Shown here: one piece after another, positions 1 to 6,906 of the stretch
Layout: each line of letters starts with the position of its first letter
How positions within the stretch are numbered: the stretch's first letter is position 1
Translations under genes and position numbers: made by a program
From: an uncultured Eubacteriales bacterium
GTDB lineage: Bacteria > Bacillota > Clostridia > Oscillospirales > Acutalibacteraceae
DNA length: 33,881 nucleotides
Direction: 5' to 3'
Assembly (NCBI GenBank): GCA_900314795.1
Contig: OMWP01000021.1
Location: forward strand, 1-33,881
The notes under the pieces: generated by a model
Seen by the model: only the letters and a program-made list of their open reading frames with translations
Database searches by the model: none
Told to the model about the DNA's origin: nothing

Positions 1-99
1 CAAATCCTTTGTCCAGCCTTAATTTGCGGCACTTCTATATTATTACATTGTAAATTATCTTTTAATTATTTCTCTGTCCTCTTGACGGGGTGCGGTTCA
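1..99. repeat. Left copy of 99-bp terminal inverted repeat
   Basis: The first 99 bases are the exact reverse complement of the last 99 bases (33783-33881); identity stops at base 100. It lies beyond the acyltransferase stop and codes for nothing evident. It contains an odd palindrome, TTACA-N-TGTAA. The repeat may mark the edge of a longer element present in opposite orientation on both sides of the origin, or be an assembly-graph overlap. Confidence 0.97.
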
Positions 100-121
100 T
101 AGTGACAGCGGGGTTTTACAT

Positions 122-1276
122 TTATACAGTTGCTTCTTTTGCTTCGGGGACTATGTTACTGTCAACCTTTTTCTCAGCAGTTGCTTGTACCGCTTCTTCT
201 GATTTTTTCGGCTGTTTCTTCTTTCCGTTTCTTGTGATCAATCTTATTACCAGCGCGATCAGCTCATGCAGTGCCGCCGCCAGTGCGATCGACACGATCG
301 CGATCAAAAAGTAATAACCGCCGGAAAACGCGTTGATATGCAGCTTTGTCGCAAGGAAATTGCGGATCGGAGCACCCTTGTCGCCGTTCGCGATCTCCAT
401 CAAACGCTGATGGAAAAGGTAGATCTCCAGGCTGTACTTACCGCAGACAAAGAACGGGAACAGCAAGACCTTTCCGACGACCTTGAGATACTTGTCGGCG
501 AGGTAGAACAACCCGCCCAACAATACGCAAAGTGCCGGCGCGACCAACAACGCGGGGTAGCAGTTCAGCCCCCAGAAGATGGTCGGGTTCTTGAGAAACT
601 TCTGGATACAGTACGCCAGCGTGACGCCGCAGAACAACAGCGGCAGATGTACCATCCAGCTCGCCTTATCCTCTGTCTTTTTCTCATAGAGGAACCAGCC
701 GATCCAGTAGCCGACCAAGAACACCGCAATACGCACTGTGCTGCCGTACAGCACCTGCTGACCGGTGCGATAAAAGATAATGCACAGCAGTGGTGAGATC
801 GTCATGCTCAGCAGGGTGAACTTCCATTTTGAGCTCGCCTTTTGAAACAGCTTATCATACAGCGGCGTCAAGAGATACAGCACAAAGAGCGTCGGTAAAA
901 ACCAGTCGAAATACTCGGGTCTGCCCGTGACAGTGCCGCGGAAATAATTGACGCCCAAAATCGACAGGAGCTTATCGGAGAAGCTCACATCCGTTTTATA
1001 GAACGCGTACCAGCAGATGGTCACGATCAGGTAGGCGGGCAGGATGCGGATAATGCGTTTTTTATAGAATTCGCCGATGCTCTTTGACTTGCGCATCGAG
1101 AAATACAGTCCCAGTCCCGATACCAGCAGGAACATATCCACGCCGAAAAAGCCGATATCGTGGATAAAGTGGAACACTTCATTTTTCCATGTATAAGGTG
1201 AGTGGAACCACATGATCCACATCATCGCCGCGCCCATGATCTGGGTACGGTATTTACTGATCAGGGTTAGTTTCAT
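122..1276 (-). CDS. Acyltransferase 3 family membrane protein
   Basis: This is a 384-residue polytopic membrane protein of the acyltransferase-3 (OafA/YrhL-like) family, which transfers acyl groups (often O-acetyl) to cell-surface carbohydrates. It shows about ten hydrophobic segments. Near the N-terminus are Arg10 and a membrane-edge His25 (MWFHS), the likely catalytic region, followed by a GVDMFLLVSG segment and the basic KKRIIRILPAY stretch typical of the family. The C-terminal 40 residues are charged and probably cytoplasmic. I chose the ATG at 1274-1276 because GAGG lies six bases upstream; the frame stays open further upstream, but that extension runs through a palindromic repeat (1340-1406) and encodes unlikely Arg-rich sequence. 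The gene stands alone after serS, so the substrate cannot be inferred. Confidence 0.85.
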   Translation of the reverse strand: MKLTLISKYRTQIMGAAMMWIMWFHSPYTWKNEVFHFIHDIGFFGVDMFLLVSGLGLYFSMRKSKSIGEFYKKRIIRILPAYLIVTICWYAFYKTDVSFSDKLLSILGVNYFRGTVTGRPEYFDWFLPTLFVLYLLTPLYDKLFQKASSKWKFTLLSMTISPLLCIIFYRTGQQVLYGSTVRIAVFLVGYWIGWFLYEKKTEDKASWMVHLPLLFCGVTLAYCIQKFLKNPTIFWGLNCYPALLVAPALCVLLGGLFYLADKYLKVVGKVLLFPFFVCGKYSLEIYLFHQRLMEIANGDKGAPIRNFLATKLHINAFSGGYYFLIAIVSIALAAALHELIALVIRLITRNGKKKQPKKSEEAVQATAEKKVDSNIVPEAKEATV

Positions 1277-1339
1277 TTTAACCTCATTCAATATATCAAT
1301 TTCCCCGATGCAAGCAGCGGAGTTTTGATCCTTTTTAAT

Positions 1340-1406
1340 CGGTTGAGATTGCCGCAGCCCCGACACGCGTGGACGCGCGCGTCGAGGGCTTCGCAATGAC
1401 TATTTT
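1340..1406. repeat. Interspersed palindrome, family R, copy A
   Basis: The element begins CGGTTGAGATTGCC and ends TTCGCAATGACTATTT, with a strong central stem (GCCCCGAC against GTCGAGGGC, plus CGCG pairs). ATTGC and GCAAT form an outer stem. A second full copy lies at 28318-28372, with degenerate pieces near 5012, 10391 and 17890. Repeats with this GTCATTGCGAG-like end are common between genes in gut Clostridia. Confidence 0.8.
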
Positions 1407-1417
1407 TAATAGAATAG

Positions 1418-1466
1418 GAATCGGGTATGGGCAGCGCCCACCCTTATCTATTCACTATTCACTTCA
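1418..1466 (-). repeat. Interspersed repeat, family S, copy 1
   Basis: Read on the minus strand, an AT-rich part with GTGAATA repeats is followed by a hairpin (GGGTGGGC, loop GCT, GCCCATACCC, at 1423-1443) and then GATTC. A related element with the same order and a similar GTGGG/CCCAC stem lies at 21027-21086 upstream of gyrA. It sits just past the serS stop and could end serS transcription, although there is no clean T-run. Confidence 0.55.
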
Positions 1467-1476
1467 TCAAGTCAAA

Positions 1477-2763
1477 TCAATTTGCCTTGATGACCTCCAT
1501 CCCGCCCATATACGGTCTGAGCGCCTCGGGAATATTCACACTGCCGTCCTCATTAAGGTTGTTCTCAAGGAACGCGATCAGCATGCGGGGCGGGGCGACA
1601 CAGGTGTTGTTGAGGGTATGCGCAAAGTACTTCTTGCCATCCTTGCCGTTGACGCGGATCTTCAGACGGCGTGCCTGCGCGTCGCTGAGGTTCGAGCAGG
1701 AGCCGACCTCAAAGTACTTCTTCTGTCTCGGGCTCCATGCCTCAACGTCGATGCTCTTGACCTTTAAGTCGGCGAGGTCACCGGAGCAGCACTCGAGGGT
1801 GCGAACCGGGACATCGAGGGTGCGGAAGAATTCGACCGTATTCTGCCAGAGCTTGTCGAACCACATCTTGCTGTCCTCGGGCTTGCAGACGACGATCATC
1901 TCCTGTTTCTCGAACTGGTGGATACGATAAACGCCTCTCTCCTCAATGCCGTGAGCGCCCTTCTCCTTGCGGAAGCAGGGGCTGTAGGAGGTCAGGGTGT
2001 AGGGCAGGTTATCCTCCTGCAGGATGGTGTCGATGAACTTACCGATCATGCTGTGCTCGGAGGTACCGATCAGGAAGAGATCCTCGCCCTCGATCTTGTA
2101 CATCATTGCGTCCATCTCGGCAAAGGACATCACGCCCGATACCACGTTACTGCGGATCATGTAGGGCGGGATGCAGTAGGTGAAGCCCTTGTTGATCATG
2201 AAATCGCGCGCGTAAGAAATGACCGCGCTGTGCAGACGGGCGATATCGCCCATCAGATAATAGAAGCCGTTGCCCGCGACCTTACGCGCCGCGTCGAGGT
2301 CGATGCCGCTGAGCTTCTCCATGATCTCGGTGTGATACGGGATCTCAAAATCCGGTACGACCGGCTCGCCGAAGCGCTCGATCTCCACATTCTCGGAATC
2401 ATCCTTGCCGATCGGAACACTCGGGTCGATGATGTTCGGGATCACCATCATGATCTCGGTGACCTTCTCGTTGAGCTCGACTTCCTTTTTCTCGAGCTCC
2501 GCCAGCTTCTCGCCGTCCGCGGCAACCTGCGCTTTCAGCTCCTCTGCCTTCTCGCGCTCACCGCGCGCGTAGCAGCCGCCTATTTCCTTGGAAATCTTGT
2601 TGCGGTTGGCACGCAGTGCGTCGGCCTCTCCCTTAGTCGCGCGCGCCTGCTTGTCCAGCTCGATGACCTCGTCTACGAGTGGGAGCTTCTTGTCCTGAAA
2701 TTTGTTCTTGATGTTTTCTTTTACCACATCGGGGTTTTCTCTTAAAAATTTAATATCGATCAT
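1477..2763 (-). CDS. serS: Serine--tRNA ligase
   Basis: This is cytoplasmic seryl-tRNA synthetase (428 residues), which charges tRNA-Ser and also supplies Ser-tRNA(Sec). Residues 1-110 are the long antiparallel coiled-coil arm that grips the tRNA variable arm. The class II core follows, with motif 2 around CFRKEKGAHGIEERG and an intact motif 3 arginine. Motif 3 reads LNNTCVAPPRMLIAFLENN, where most bacterial enzymes have an NGSGLAVGR-type sequence; the form seen here looks closer to eukaryotic-type motif 3. Start is the ATG at 2761-2763. It lies 41 bases downstream of parB with no T-box leader or terminator between them, so it is probably co-transcribed with parA-parB. Confidence 0.96.
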   Translation of the reverse strand: MIDIKFLRENPDVVKENIKNKFQDKKLPLVDEVIELDKQARATKGEADALRANRNKISKEIGGCYARGEREKAEELKAQVAADGEKLAELEKKEVELNEKVTEIMMVIPNIIDPSVPIGKDDSENVEIERFGEPVVPDFEIPYHTEIMEKLSGIDLDAARKVAGNGFYYLMGDIARLHSAVISYARDFMINKGFTYCIPPYMIRSNVVSGVMSFAEMDAMMYKIEGEDLFLIGTSEHSMIGKFIDTILQEDNLPYTLTSYSPCFRKEKGAHGIEERGVYRIHQFEKQEMIVVCKPEDSKMWFDKLWQNTVEFFRTLDVPVRTLECCSGDLADLKVKSIDVEAWSPRQKKYFEVGSCSNLSDAQARRLKIRVNGKDGKKYFAHTLNNTCVAPPRMLIAFLENNLNEDGSVNIPEALRPYMGGMEVIKAN

Positions 2764-2804
2764 GTCTTTTCATACCTTTCTGATATTCTAACATTGATTA
2801 ACGG

Positions 2805-3671
2805 TCAATTATCATTCCAAAGCTTTTCGAGCTTATGTGTCAGTGAGAACAGCTCCTCGGGATCGTAAAACTCAATGTTCAGCGTGCCGCCGCCCTTTTT
2901 CTTGTTCTCCGTCACCGTGACCTTGGTACCGAGCGCGTCGGTCAGCGCCAACTCCACTTCCGCATACGGGCTCAGCTTCTGCACAGCGGGCTTCTTCGGC
3001 TTTGCACTGCCCACGCTTTTGACGAGTTTTTCCGTCTGGCGCACCGACAGTCCCTCTTTGATGATCTTGTCGGCGGCTTCTTTGATCTCTTTCTCCTGAT
3101 CCACGGCGAGCAACGCCCTTGCGTGACCCGCGCTGAGCTTGCCCTGATCGAGCAGCTCCTTGACGTCATCGGGCAAGCCGAGCAGGCGGAGTGTGTTCGC
3201 GACAGCGGAGCGTGATTTGCCGACCGTCCGCGCGACATCCTCCTGCGAAAAGCCGTATTCGTCCATCAAGGTCTGATAACCCTTTGCTTCCTCGAGGTCG
3301 GACAGATCGCGGCGCTGGAGGTTTTCGATCAGCGCGATCTGCATGGTCTCACTGTCGGACAGCTCCTTGATGATCGCGGGGATCTCAGTCAATCCCGCCA
3401 TCCGGGATGCACGGTATCGGCGCTCACCCGCGACGATCTGGTAACCACCGTAAATCTGCGGACGGACTAAGATCGGCTGTAGCACGCCGTGTTCCTTGAT
3501 GCTCTGTGATAATTCCTCGAGCGCGTCTTCGTCAAAGCTGCGGCGCGGCTGATTGCGGTTCGGCTCGATCTGTGATATTTTGAGGGTGACGACTTCGTTG
3601 TTATCCTCGGTATCATTTTCGCTGAAGATCGCCGAAAGACCTTTTCCGAGGCCGCCTATTTTTTTAGCCAT
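2805..3671 (-). CDS. parB: Chromosome partitioning protein ParB (Spo0J)
   Basis: This is the 288-residue CTP-dependent parS clamp that loads at TGTTTCACGTGAAACA sites and organises the origin. The N-terminus (GLGKGLSAIF, residues 7-16) is the peptide that stimulates the ParA ATPase. The CTP-binding region has GERRYRA (82-88) and ENLQRRDL (116-123). The helix-turn-helix spans about 140-165. Residues matching the ParB/Noc specificity positions are Arg154, Thr160, Gly165 and Gly182, the ParB pattern rather than the Noc one. A C-terminal dimerisation domain follows a short linker. Start is the ATG after AAAGGAGAG. It overlaps parA by eight bases, so the two are translationally coupled. Confidence 0.97.
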   Translation of the reverse strand: MAKKIGGLGKGLSAIFSENDTEDNNEVVTLKISQIEPNRNQPRRSFDEDALEELSQSIKEHGVLQPILVRPQIYGGYQIVAGERRYRASRMAGLTEIPAIIKELSDSETMQIALIENLQRRDLSDLEEAKGYQTLMDEYGFSQEDVARTVGKSRSAVANTLRLLGLPDDVKELLDQGKLSAGHARALLAVDQEKEIKEAADKIIKEGLSVRQTEKLVKSVGSAKPKKPAVQKLSPYAEVELALTDALGTKVTVTENKKKGGGTLNIEFYDPEELFSLTHKLEKLWNDN

Positions 3672-4437
3672 TCTTTCTCTCCTTTTTGATCAATTCCTGC
3701 GCCAAGCTCAAATATGCCTCGGTGCCTCTGCAGTTCTTATCATAATACATGATGGGCTTTCCGAACGAGGGTGCCTCGCTCAGGCGAACGCCTCGCGGGA
3801 TCACCGTGCCGAATACCTTCTTCGGGAAAAACTGCTTGACCTCGTTGACGACCTGCTGGGTCAGGTTCAACCTGCCGTCGTACATCGTCAACAACACGCC
3901 CTCGATATAAATGTGTTCGTTGAGCTTGCGCTTGACATAGCGCACTGAGTTCATCAGCTGTGACAGACCCTCGAGCGCGTAATACTCGCATTGGATGGGG
4001 ACAAGAACGCTGTCACAGGCGGTCAACGCGTTGGTCGTGATGATGCCCAGTGACGGCGGACAGTCGATGATGATATAATCGTAATTTGCCTTGACGGGCA
4101 ACAGGGCTTTTTTGAGTCGTTGCAATCTATCAGACGCATCCATGATCTCGAACTCCGCCGCGGCAAGGTCGATACCCGCAGGCATTAAGTCCAGATTATT
4201 GTACTTTGTGTGCAAGATCACTTCCTCTGCCTTTGCTTCACCCAGCAGGATATCATAGGTGCTTTTCTCGATCGCGCGTTTGTCGAAGCCTACACCGCTG
4301 GTGGCGTTACCCTGCGGATCGATATCGACGAGCAGGGTGCGCTTCCCATAGTAGCCCAGACCTGCGGCAAGGTTGACAGCAGAGGTGGTCTTCCCTACCC
4401 CGCCCTTCTGGTTTGCTACCGTGATAATCTTTGTCAT
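3664..4437 (-). CDS. parA: Chromosome partitioning ATPase ParA (Soj)
   Basis: This is a 257-residue deviant Walker-type ATPase that works with ParB and parS in origin segregation; its Bacillus homologue Soj also controls DnaA. The deviant Walker A is KGGVGKTT at 11-18, with the signature Lys11 that makes the ATP sandwich dimer. DIDPQGNAT and IIIDCPPSLG supply the switch and Walker B regions. Its length is normal for chromosomal ParA. The start is the ATG at 4435-4437 behind GAAGGTG. It is first in the parA-parB-serS unit; a possible -10 (TACAAT, minus strand, 4549-4554) lies upstream with only a weak -35. A parS site lies 165 bases upstream. Confidence 0.97.
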   Translation of the reverse strand: MTKIITVANQKGGVGKTTSAVNLAAGLGYYGKRTLLVDIDPQGNATSGVGFDKRAIEKSTYDILLGEAKAEEVILHTKYNNLDLMPAGIDLAAAEFEIMDASDRLQRLKKALLPVKANYDYIIIDCPPSLGIITTNALTACDSVLVPIQCEYYALEGLSQLMNSVRYVKRKLNEHIYIEGVLLTMYDGRLNLTQQVVNEVKQFFPKKVFGTVIPRGVRLSEAPSFGKPIMYYDKNCRGTEAYLSLAQELIKKERKNG

Positions 4438-4601
4438 TCATTCACCTTCTTCAGATGACGGAGTTATTTTAACCGATTTATCCGTATACAGTAAGCTTTT
4501 TCGGTCAAATCATCCGTCCGATCAATGATTTATTTTCATACGCGTTCTATTGTATCACAAATCGAATGGTTTTGAAAGACCTTTTCGTCATTTTATTGCA
4601 G

Positions 4602-4621
4602 AATGTTTCACGTGAAACATT
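4602..4621. promoter_or_regulatory. parS site 1
   Basis: A perfect 20-bp palindrome contains the canonical 16-mer TGTTTCACGTGAAACA at 4604-4619, the loading site for ParB/Spo0J. It lies upstream of parA-parB, so the partition complex forms beside its own operon. Confidence 0.95.
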
Positions 4622-4646
4622 TTATATAACGATCAATGCTATTCCG

Positions 4647-4698
4647 CCGACAAATATTTATATGAAAGAAATAAAAAAACCTTTCTTTAATCTGTCGG
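4647..4698. other. Long imperfect stem-loop downstream of noc
   Basis: CCGACA (4647-4652) pairs with TGTCGG (4693-4698), and inside it AAAGAAA pairs with TTTCTTT around an A/T-rich loop. On the minus strand it contains a run of T residues, so it might help terminate noc transcription, but the T-run is within the structure rather than after it. Confidence 0.4.
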
Positions 4699-4703
4699 TA
4701 TTT

Positions 4704-4805
4704 GCAGTAGCTCTCAGCCAATCAGCGTTCGCAAGTATGCTCCGCTTCTTGGGTGAGCCTTGCATGGGAGTTGTTAGCCAAATCATAGATTTGGACAACT
4801 CCTCA
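4704..4805. repeat. Nested-hairpin repeat family, copy 1 (simple form)
   Basis: The first 82 bases match 5047-5128 with two differences. A first hairpin pairs GCAAG/CTTGC and GCTC/GAGC. The second module runs from GCATGGG at 4762 to CCTCA at 4805: the arm GGGAGTTGTTAGCCAAATC (4766-4784) pairs with GATTTGGACAACTCC (4788-4802) across a three-base loop. Copies at 5047 and 32327 carry a second, related hairpin in this loop position. Confidence 0.9.
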
Positions 4806-5011
4806 ACGCCGAACAGCCGCACGCTTTCGCGCACGGCTGTCGGCAAGGGGTTCAGATAAGGAAATGGGTATGAGTGGATAGATTGTTGATTCTTGTTCAA
4901 ACATCCTCTGACAGGATTATCATGGCTGATTGCTATGACGAAGGATATTCAAACACATCACAAAACCTATCGGGAAAGAAATGTATATCAAGGCTTTCGC
5001 CGAGATATCAA

Positions 5012-5040
5012 TATGATGTCATTGCGAGGGAGAATCAAAG
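5012..5040. repeat. Partial family R repeat
   Basis: GATGTCATTGCGAGGGAGAA matches the reverse complement of the family R end seen at 28318-28372 (GTCATTGCGAGGGCTCG). It is truncated and abuts the nested-hairpin copy that starts at 5047, so repeats have accumulated here. Confidence 0.5.
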
Positions 5041-5046
5041 GTAATG

Positions 5047-5198
5047 GCAGTAGCTCCCATCCAATCAGCGTTCGCAAGTATGCTCCGCTTCTTGGGTGAG
5101 CCTTGCATGGGAGTTGTTAGCCAAATCAGCTAACGCATGGGTGCTGTAACCAAAATCAAGATTTTGACAGCACCTCAACAGATTTGGACAACTCCTCA
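5047..5198. repeat. Nested-hairpin repeat family, copy 2 (nested form)
   Basis: The outer hairpin arm GGGAGTTGTTAGCCAAATC (5109-5127) pairs with GATTTGGACAACTCC (5181-5195). In its loop sits a second module (5135-5177): GGGTGCTGTAACCAAAATC (5139-5157) pairs with GATTTTGACAGCACC (5160-5174). The two modules share the plan GCATGGG-stem-TARCC-AAATC, loop, GATTT-stem-CCTCA but differ at paired positions. The loop insert is identical to that at 32387-32435. Confidence 0.9.
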
Positions 5199-5218
5199 CA
5201 ATCTCAACCGAAATCTAT

Positions 5219-6037
5219 TCAGCTGACCGCTTTCGGGATCTTAACAGTGTATTCAATATAGTCGTCGGTCTCATTGCGTCGGGAGATCGCGTTGATCCCG
5301 GACAGACGCATGGTATCGACCGCCTTATTGATCGTGTTGACAAAGATGCGCACATCCTTGATCGCCATCTTGCGCTCGGGTTTATGCGCCGGCTCCTCCT
5401 CGGGTTTTTTCATCAGCACCTGATTGACCAGCTCCTCCGCCTGGGTCACGCTCAGCCCTTCGGCGATAATGCGGCTGAGCACCTCGCGGCGCAGGGCTTC
5501 ATTGTTGATGCGCAGGAGCGTTCGCGCGTGGCGTTCCGAGAGATGCGCCGTCATGATCCATTCCTGCTCCTCAAAGCCGAGGCGCAGCAGACGGAGCTTG
5601 TTTGCGATGGTACTCTGCTTTTTCCCGAGCTTGATCGCCGCCTGCTCTTGCGTCAATCCGTATTTGCGGATCAGTCGCGCGATACCACGGGCTTCTTCAA
5701 ACATATTCAGGTCGGTTCGCTGCAGGTTTTCGATCAATGCCAAGAGTGCACTGTCTTTATCATTACACTTATGGATCACACACGGCACCTTGTTGAGCCC
5801 CGCCATTACGGCGGCTCTGAGCCGTCTTTCGCCCGCAATCAACTCGAATTCCGTACTGTTGATCCGACGCACCACCAAGGGTTGCAGTATCCCGTTCTCG
5901 ACAATAGAACGCGACAGACTCTTGAGCTCTTTCTCGTCAAAGTTACGGCGCGGTTGGGTACGGTTGGGTCTGATCTGGATCGTCGCAATATTCAGCACCT
6001 TATTATCTCTGCCCATTTGCAGATGCACCGTACTCAC
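5219..6037 (-). CDS. noc: Nucleoid occlusion protein Noc (ParB family)
   Basis: This is a 272-residue ParB-family protein encoded next to rsmG, the position of noc in Bacillus. Noc binds NBS sites and blocks division over the nucleoid. The CTP-binding motif GERRLRA is at 69-75 and ENLQRTDL follows at 103-110. At the positions that separate ParB from Noc, it has Gln141, Lys147, Arg152 and Arg169; Noc typically has Gln, Lys, Lys and Arg, so three of four match exactly and the fourth is conservative. The N-terminus lacks an obvious amphipathic membrane helix of the Bacillus Noc type. The start is a GTG behind GGAGG with a short four-base gap; an internal ATG (codon 8) is the alternative. It has its own gap upstream after the rsmG terminator. 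Confidence 0.88.
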   Translation of the reverse strand: MSTVHLQMGRDNKVLNIATIQIRPNRTQPRRNFDEKELKSLSRSIVENGILQPLVVRRINSTEFELIAGERRLRAAVMAGLNKVPCVIHKCNDKDSALLALIENLQRTDLNMFEEARGIARLIRKYGLTQEQAAIKLGKKQSTIANKLRLLRLGFEEQEWIMTAHLSERHARTLLRINNEALRREVLSRIIAEGLSVTQAEELVNQVLMKKPEEEPAHKPERKMAIKDVRIFVNTINKAVDTMRLSGINAISRRNETDDYIEYTVKIPKAVS

Positions 6038-6161
6038 CTCACCTCCGAACGATTCCCCTCAGGGCTTGTCCTGACAGGTATTATCATATCAAATGATTGG
6101 CAAATATCTTGTCGGATTCTGAGCGATTATTTTACAATCTTTTGTCGAGAGAGAAAAGAAA

Positions 6162-6188
6162 ATGTCATCCCGCAAAAAAGGATGACAT
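6162..6188 (-). terminator. Intrinsic terminator after rsmG
   Basis: On the minus strand a 9-bp perfect stem (ATGTCATCC/GGATGACAT) with a nine-base loop is followed by TTTTCTTTTCT. It lies four bases past the rsmG stop and ends the mnmE-mnmG-rsmG unit before noc. Confidence 0.85.
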
Positions 6189-6192
6189 CATT

Positions 6193-6906
6193 CTATAATG
6201 GTTTATTTTTGATTTGCTTGCTTTTTCTGGGATAGCGTTTTGGCGTAGGAGCTGTTTTCTCGATCTCAACAATACTGCGTTCACCGGCACTGCCGAGGAT
6301 AAAATCATGCTTTGCGATCAGCTTGCCGCCGAGCTCCATGATGGCGTTCTGTGCATCCGCAAGTTCATGCTCCGCATCCTTGCCTTTCATCGCGATGAAA
6401 CGACCGCCGAACTTGACATACGGCATATCGTATTCGCACAGCGTATTCATGGAAGCAACTGCACGCGATACAGCGATATCGAAGCTATCACGCAGTTCCG
6501 TCCTCGCGCCATCCTCGGCACGGCTGTGGATCAACTCCACATCGTTGATCTGTAATGCTTGACAGATAGCATCCAAGAAGGTCAATCGCTTTTGCAAACT
6601 ATCAAGCAGTGTCAATTGAATATCGGGTCGGGCGATTTTCAACACCAATCCGGGAAATCCCGCACCTGTCCCCACATCAATGACGCGCGCTTCTTTTTCA
6701 ATATCGATATAACGTAACAGCGTTAAACTATCGGTAAAATGCTTCAAAGCCACATCCTCGGGCGCGGTCAATGCGGTCAGATTGATCTTTTCATTCCATT
6801 CTATCAGAATCTCATAATACGTACACAGCCTGTCAATCGCAAGATCATCTAATTCAATCTCAAATCGGGCAAGCGTCTGTAAAATAATTTGTCTGAAATC
6901 ATTCAT
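6193..6906 (-). CDS. rsmG: 16S rRNA (guanine-N7)-methyltransferase RsmG
   Basis: RsmG (GidB, 237 residues) uses S-adenosylmethionine to methylate N7 of the guanine equivalent to G527 in the 530 loop of 16S rRNA; loss gives low-level streptomycin resistance. The SAM-binding glycine motif DVGTGAGFPG is at 77-86, preceded by a helical N-terminal region with NEKINLTALT. The basic C-terminal tail (PKRYPRKSKQIKNKPL) contains the family PKxYPR motif. It overlaps mnmG by eight bases, indicating translational coupling. Confidence 0.96.
   Translation of the reverse strand: MNDFRQIILQTLARFEIELDDLAIDRLCTYYEILIEWNEKINLTALTAPEDVALKHFTDSLTLLRYIDIEKEARVIDVGTGAGFPGLVLKIARPDIQLTLLDSLQKRLTFLDAICQALQINDVELIHSRAEDGARTELRDSFDIAVSRAVASMNTLCEYDMPYVKFGGRFIAMKGKDAEHELADAQNAIMELGGKLIAKHDFILGSAGERSIVEIEKTAPTPKRYPRKSKQIKNKPL

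Larger units (their letters stand above)
4438..5218. other. 780-bp repeat-rich gap between parA and noc
   Basis: No credible gene is present. From right to left in gene order, noc ends at 5219 and parA starts at 4437. The gap holds a parS site (4602-4621), a long imperfect stem (4647-4698), two copies of the nested hairpin family (4704-4805 and 5047-5198), another hairpin at 4813-4840 (ACAGCCG/CGGCTGT) and a partial family R repeat (5012-5040). The stretch 4866-5011 matches nothing I recognise; a short open frame there lacks a ribosome binding site and runs into the repeats. Confidence 0.7.

Noticed and set aside
1277-1396. N-terminal extension of the acyltransferase
   Set aside because: The extension would encode an Arg-rich segment from a palindromic repeat. 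The ATG at 1274-1276 has a proper ribosome binding site.
2764-2804. T-box leader for serS
   Set aside because: Only 41 bases separate parB and serS, too few for a T-box, and no such motif is seen.
4704-5198. CRISPR array
   Set aside because: There are only two long repeat copies with unequal length and an irregular spacer, and the units are nested hairpins. No cas genes are present.
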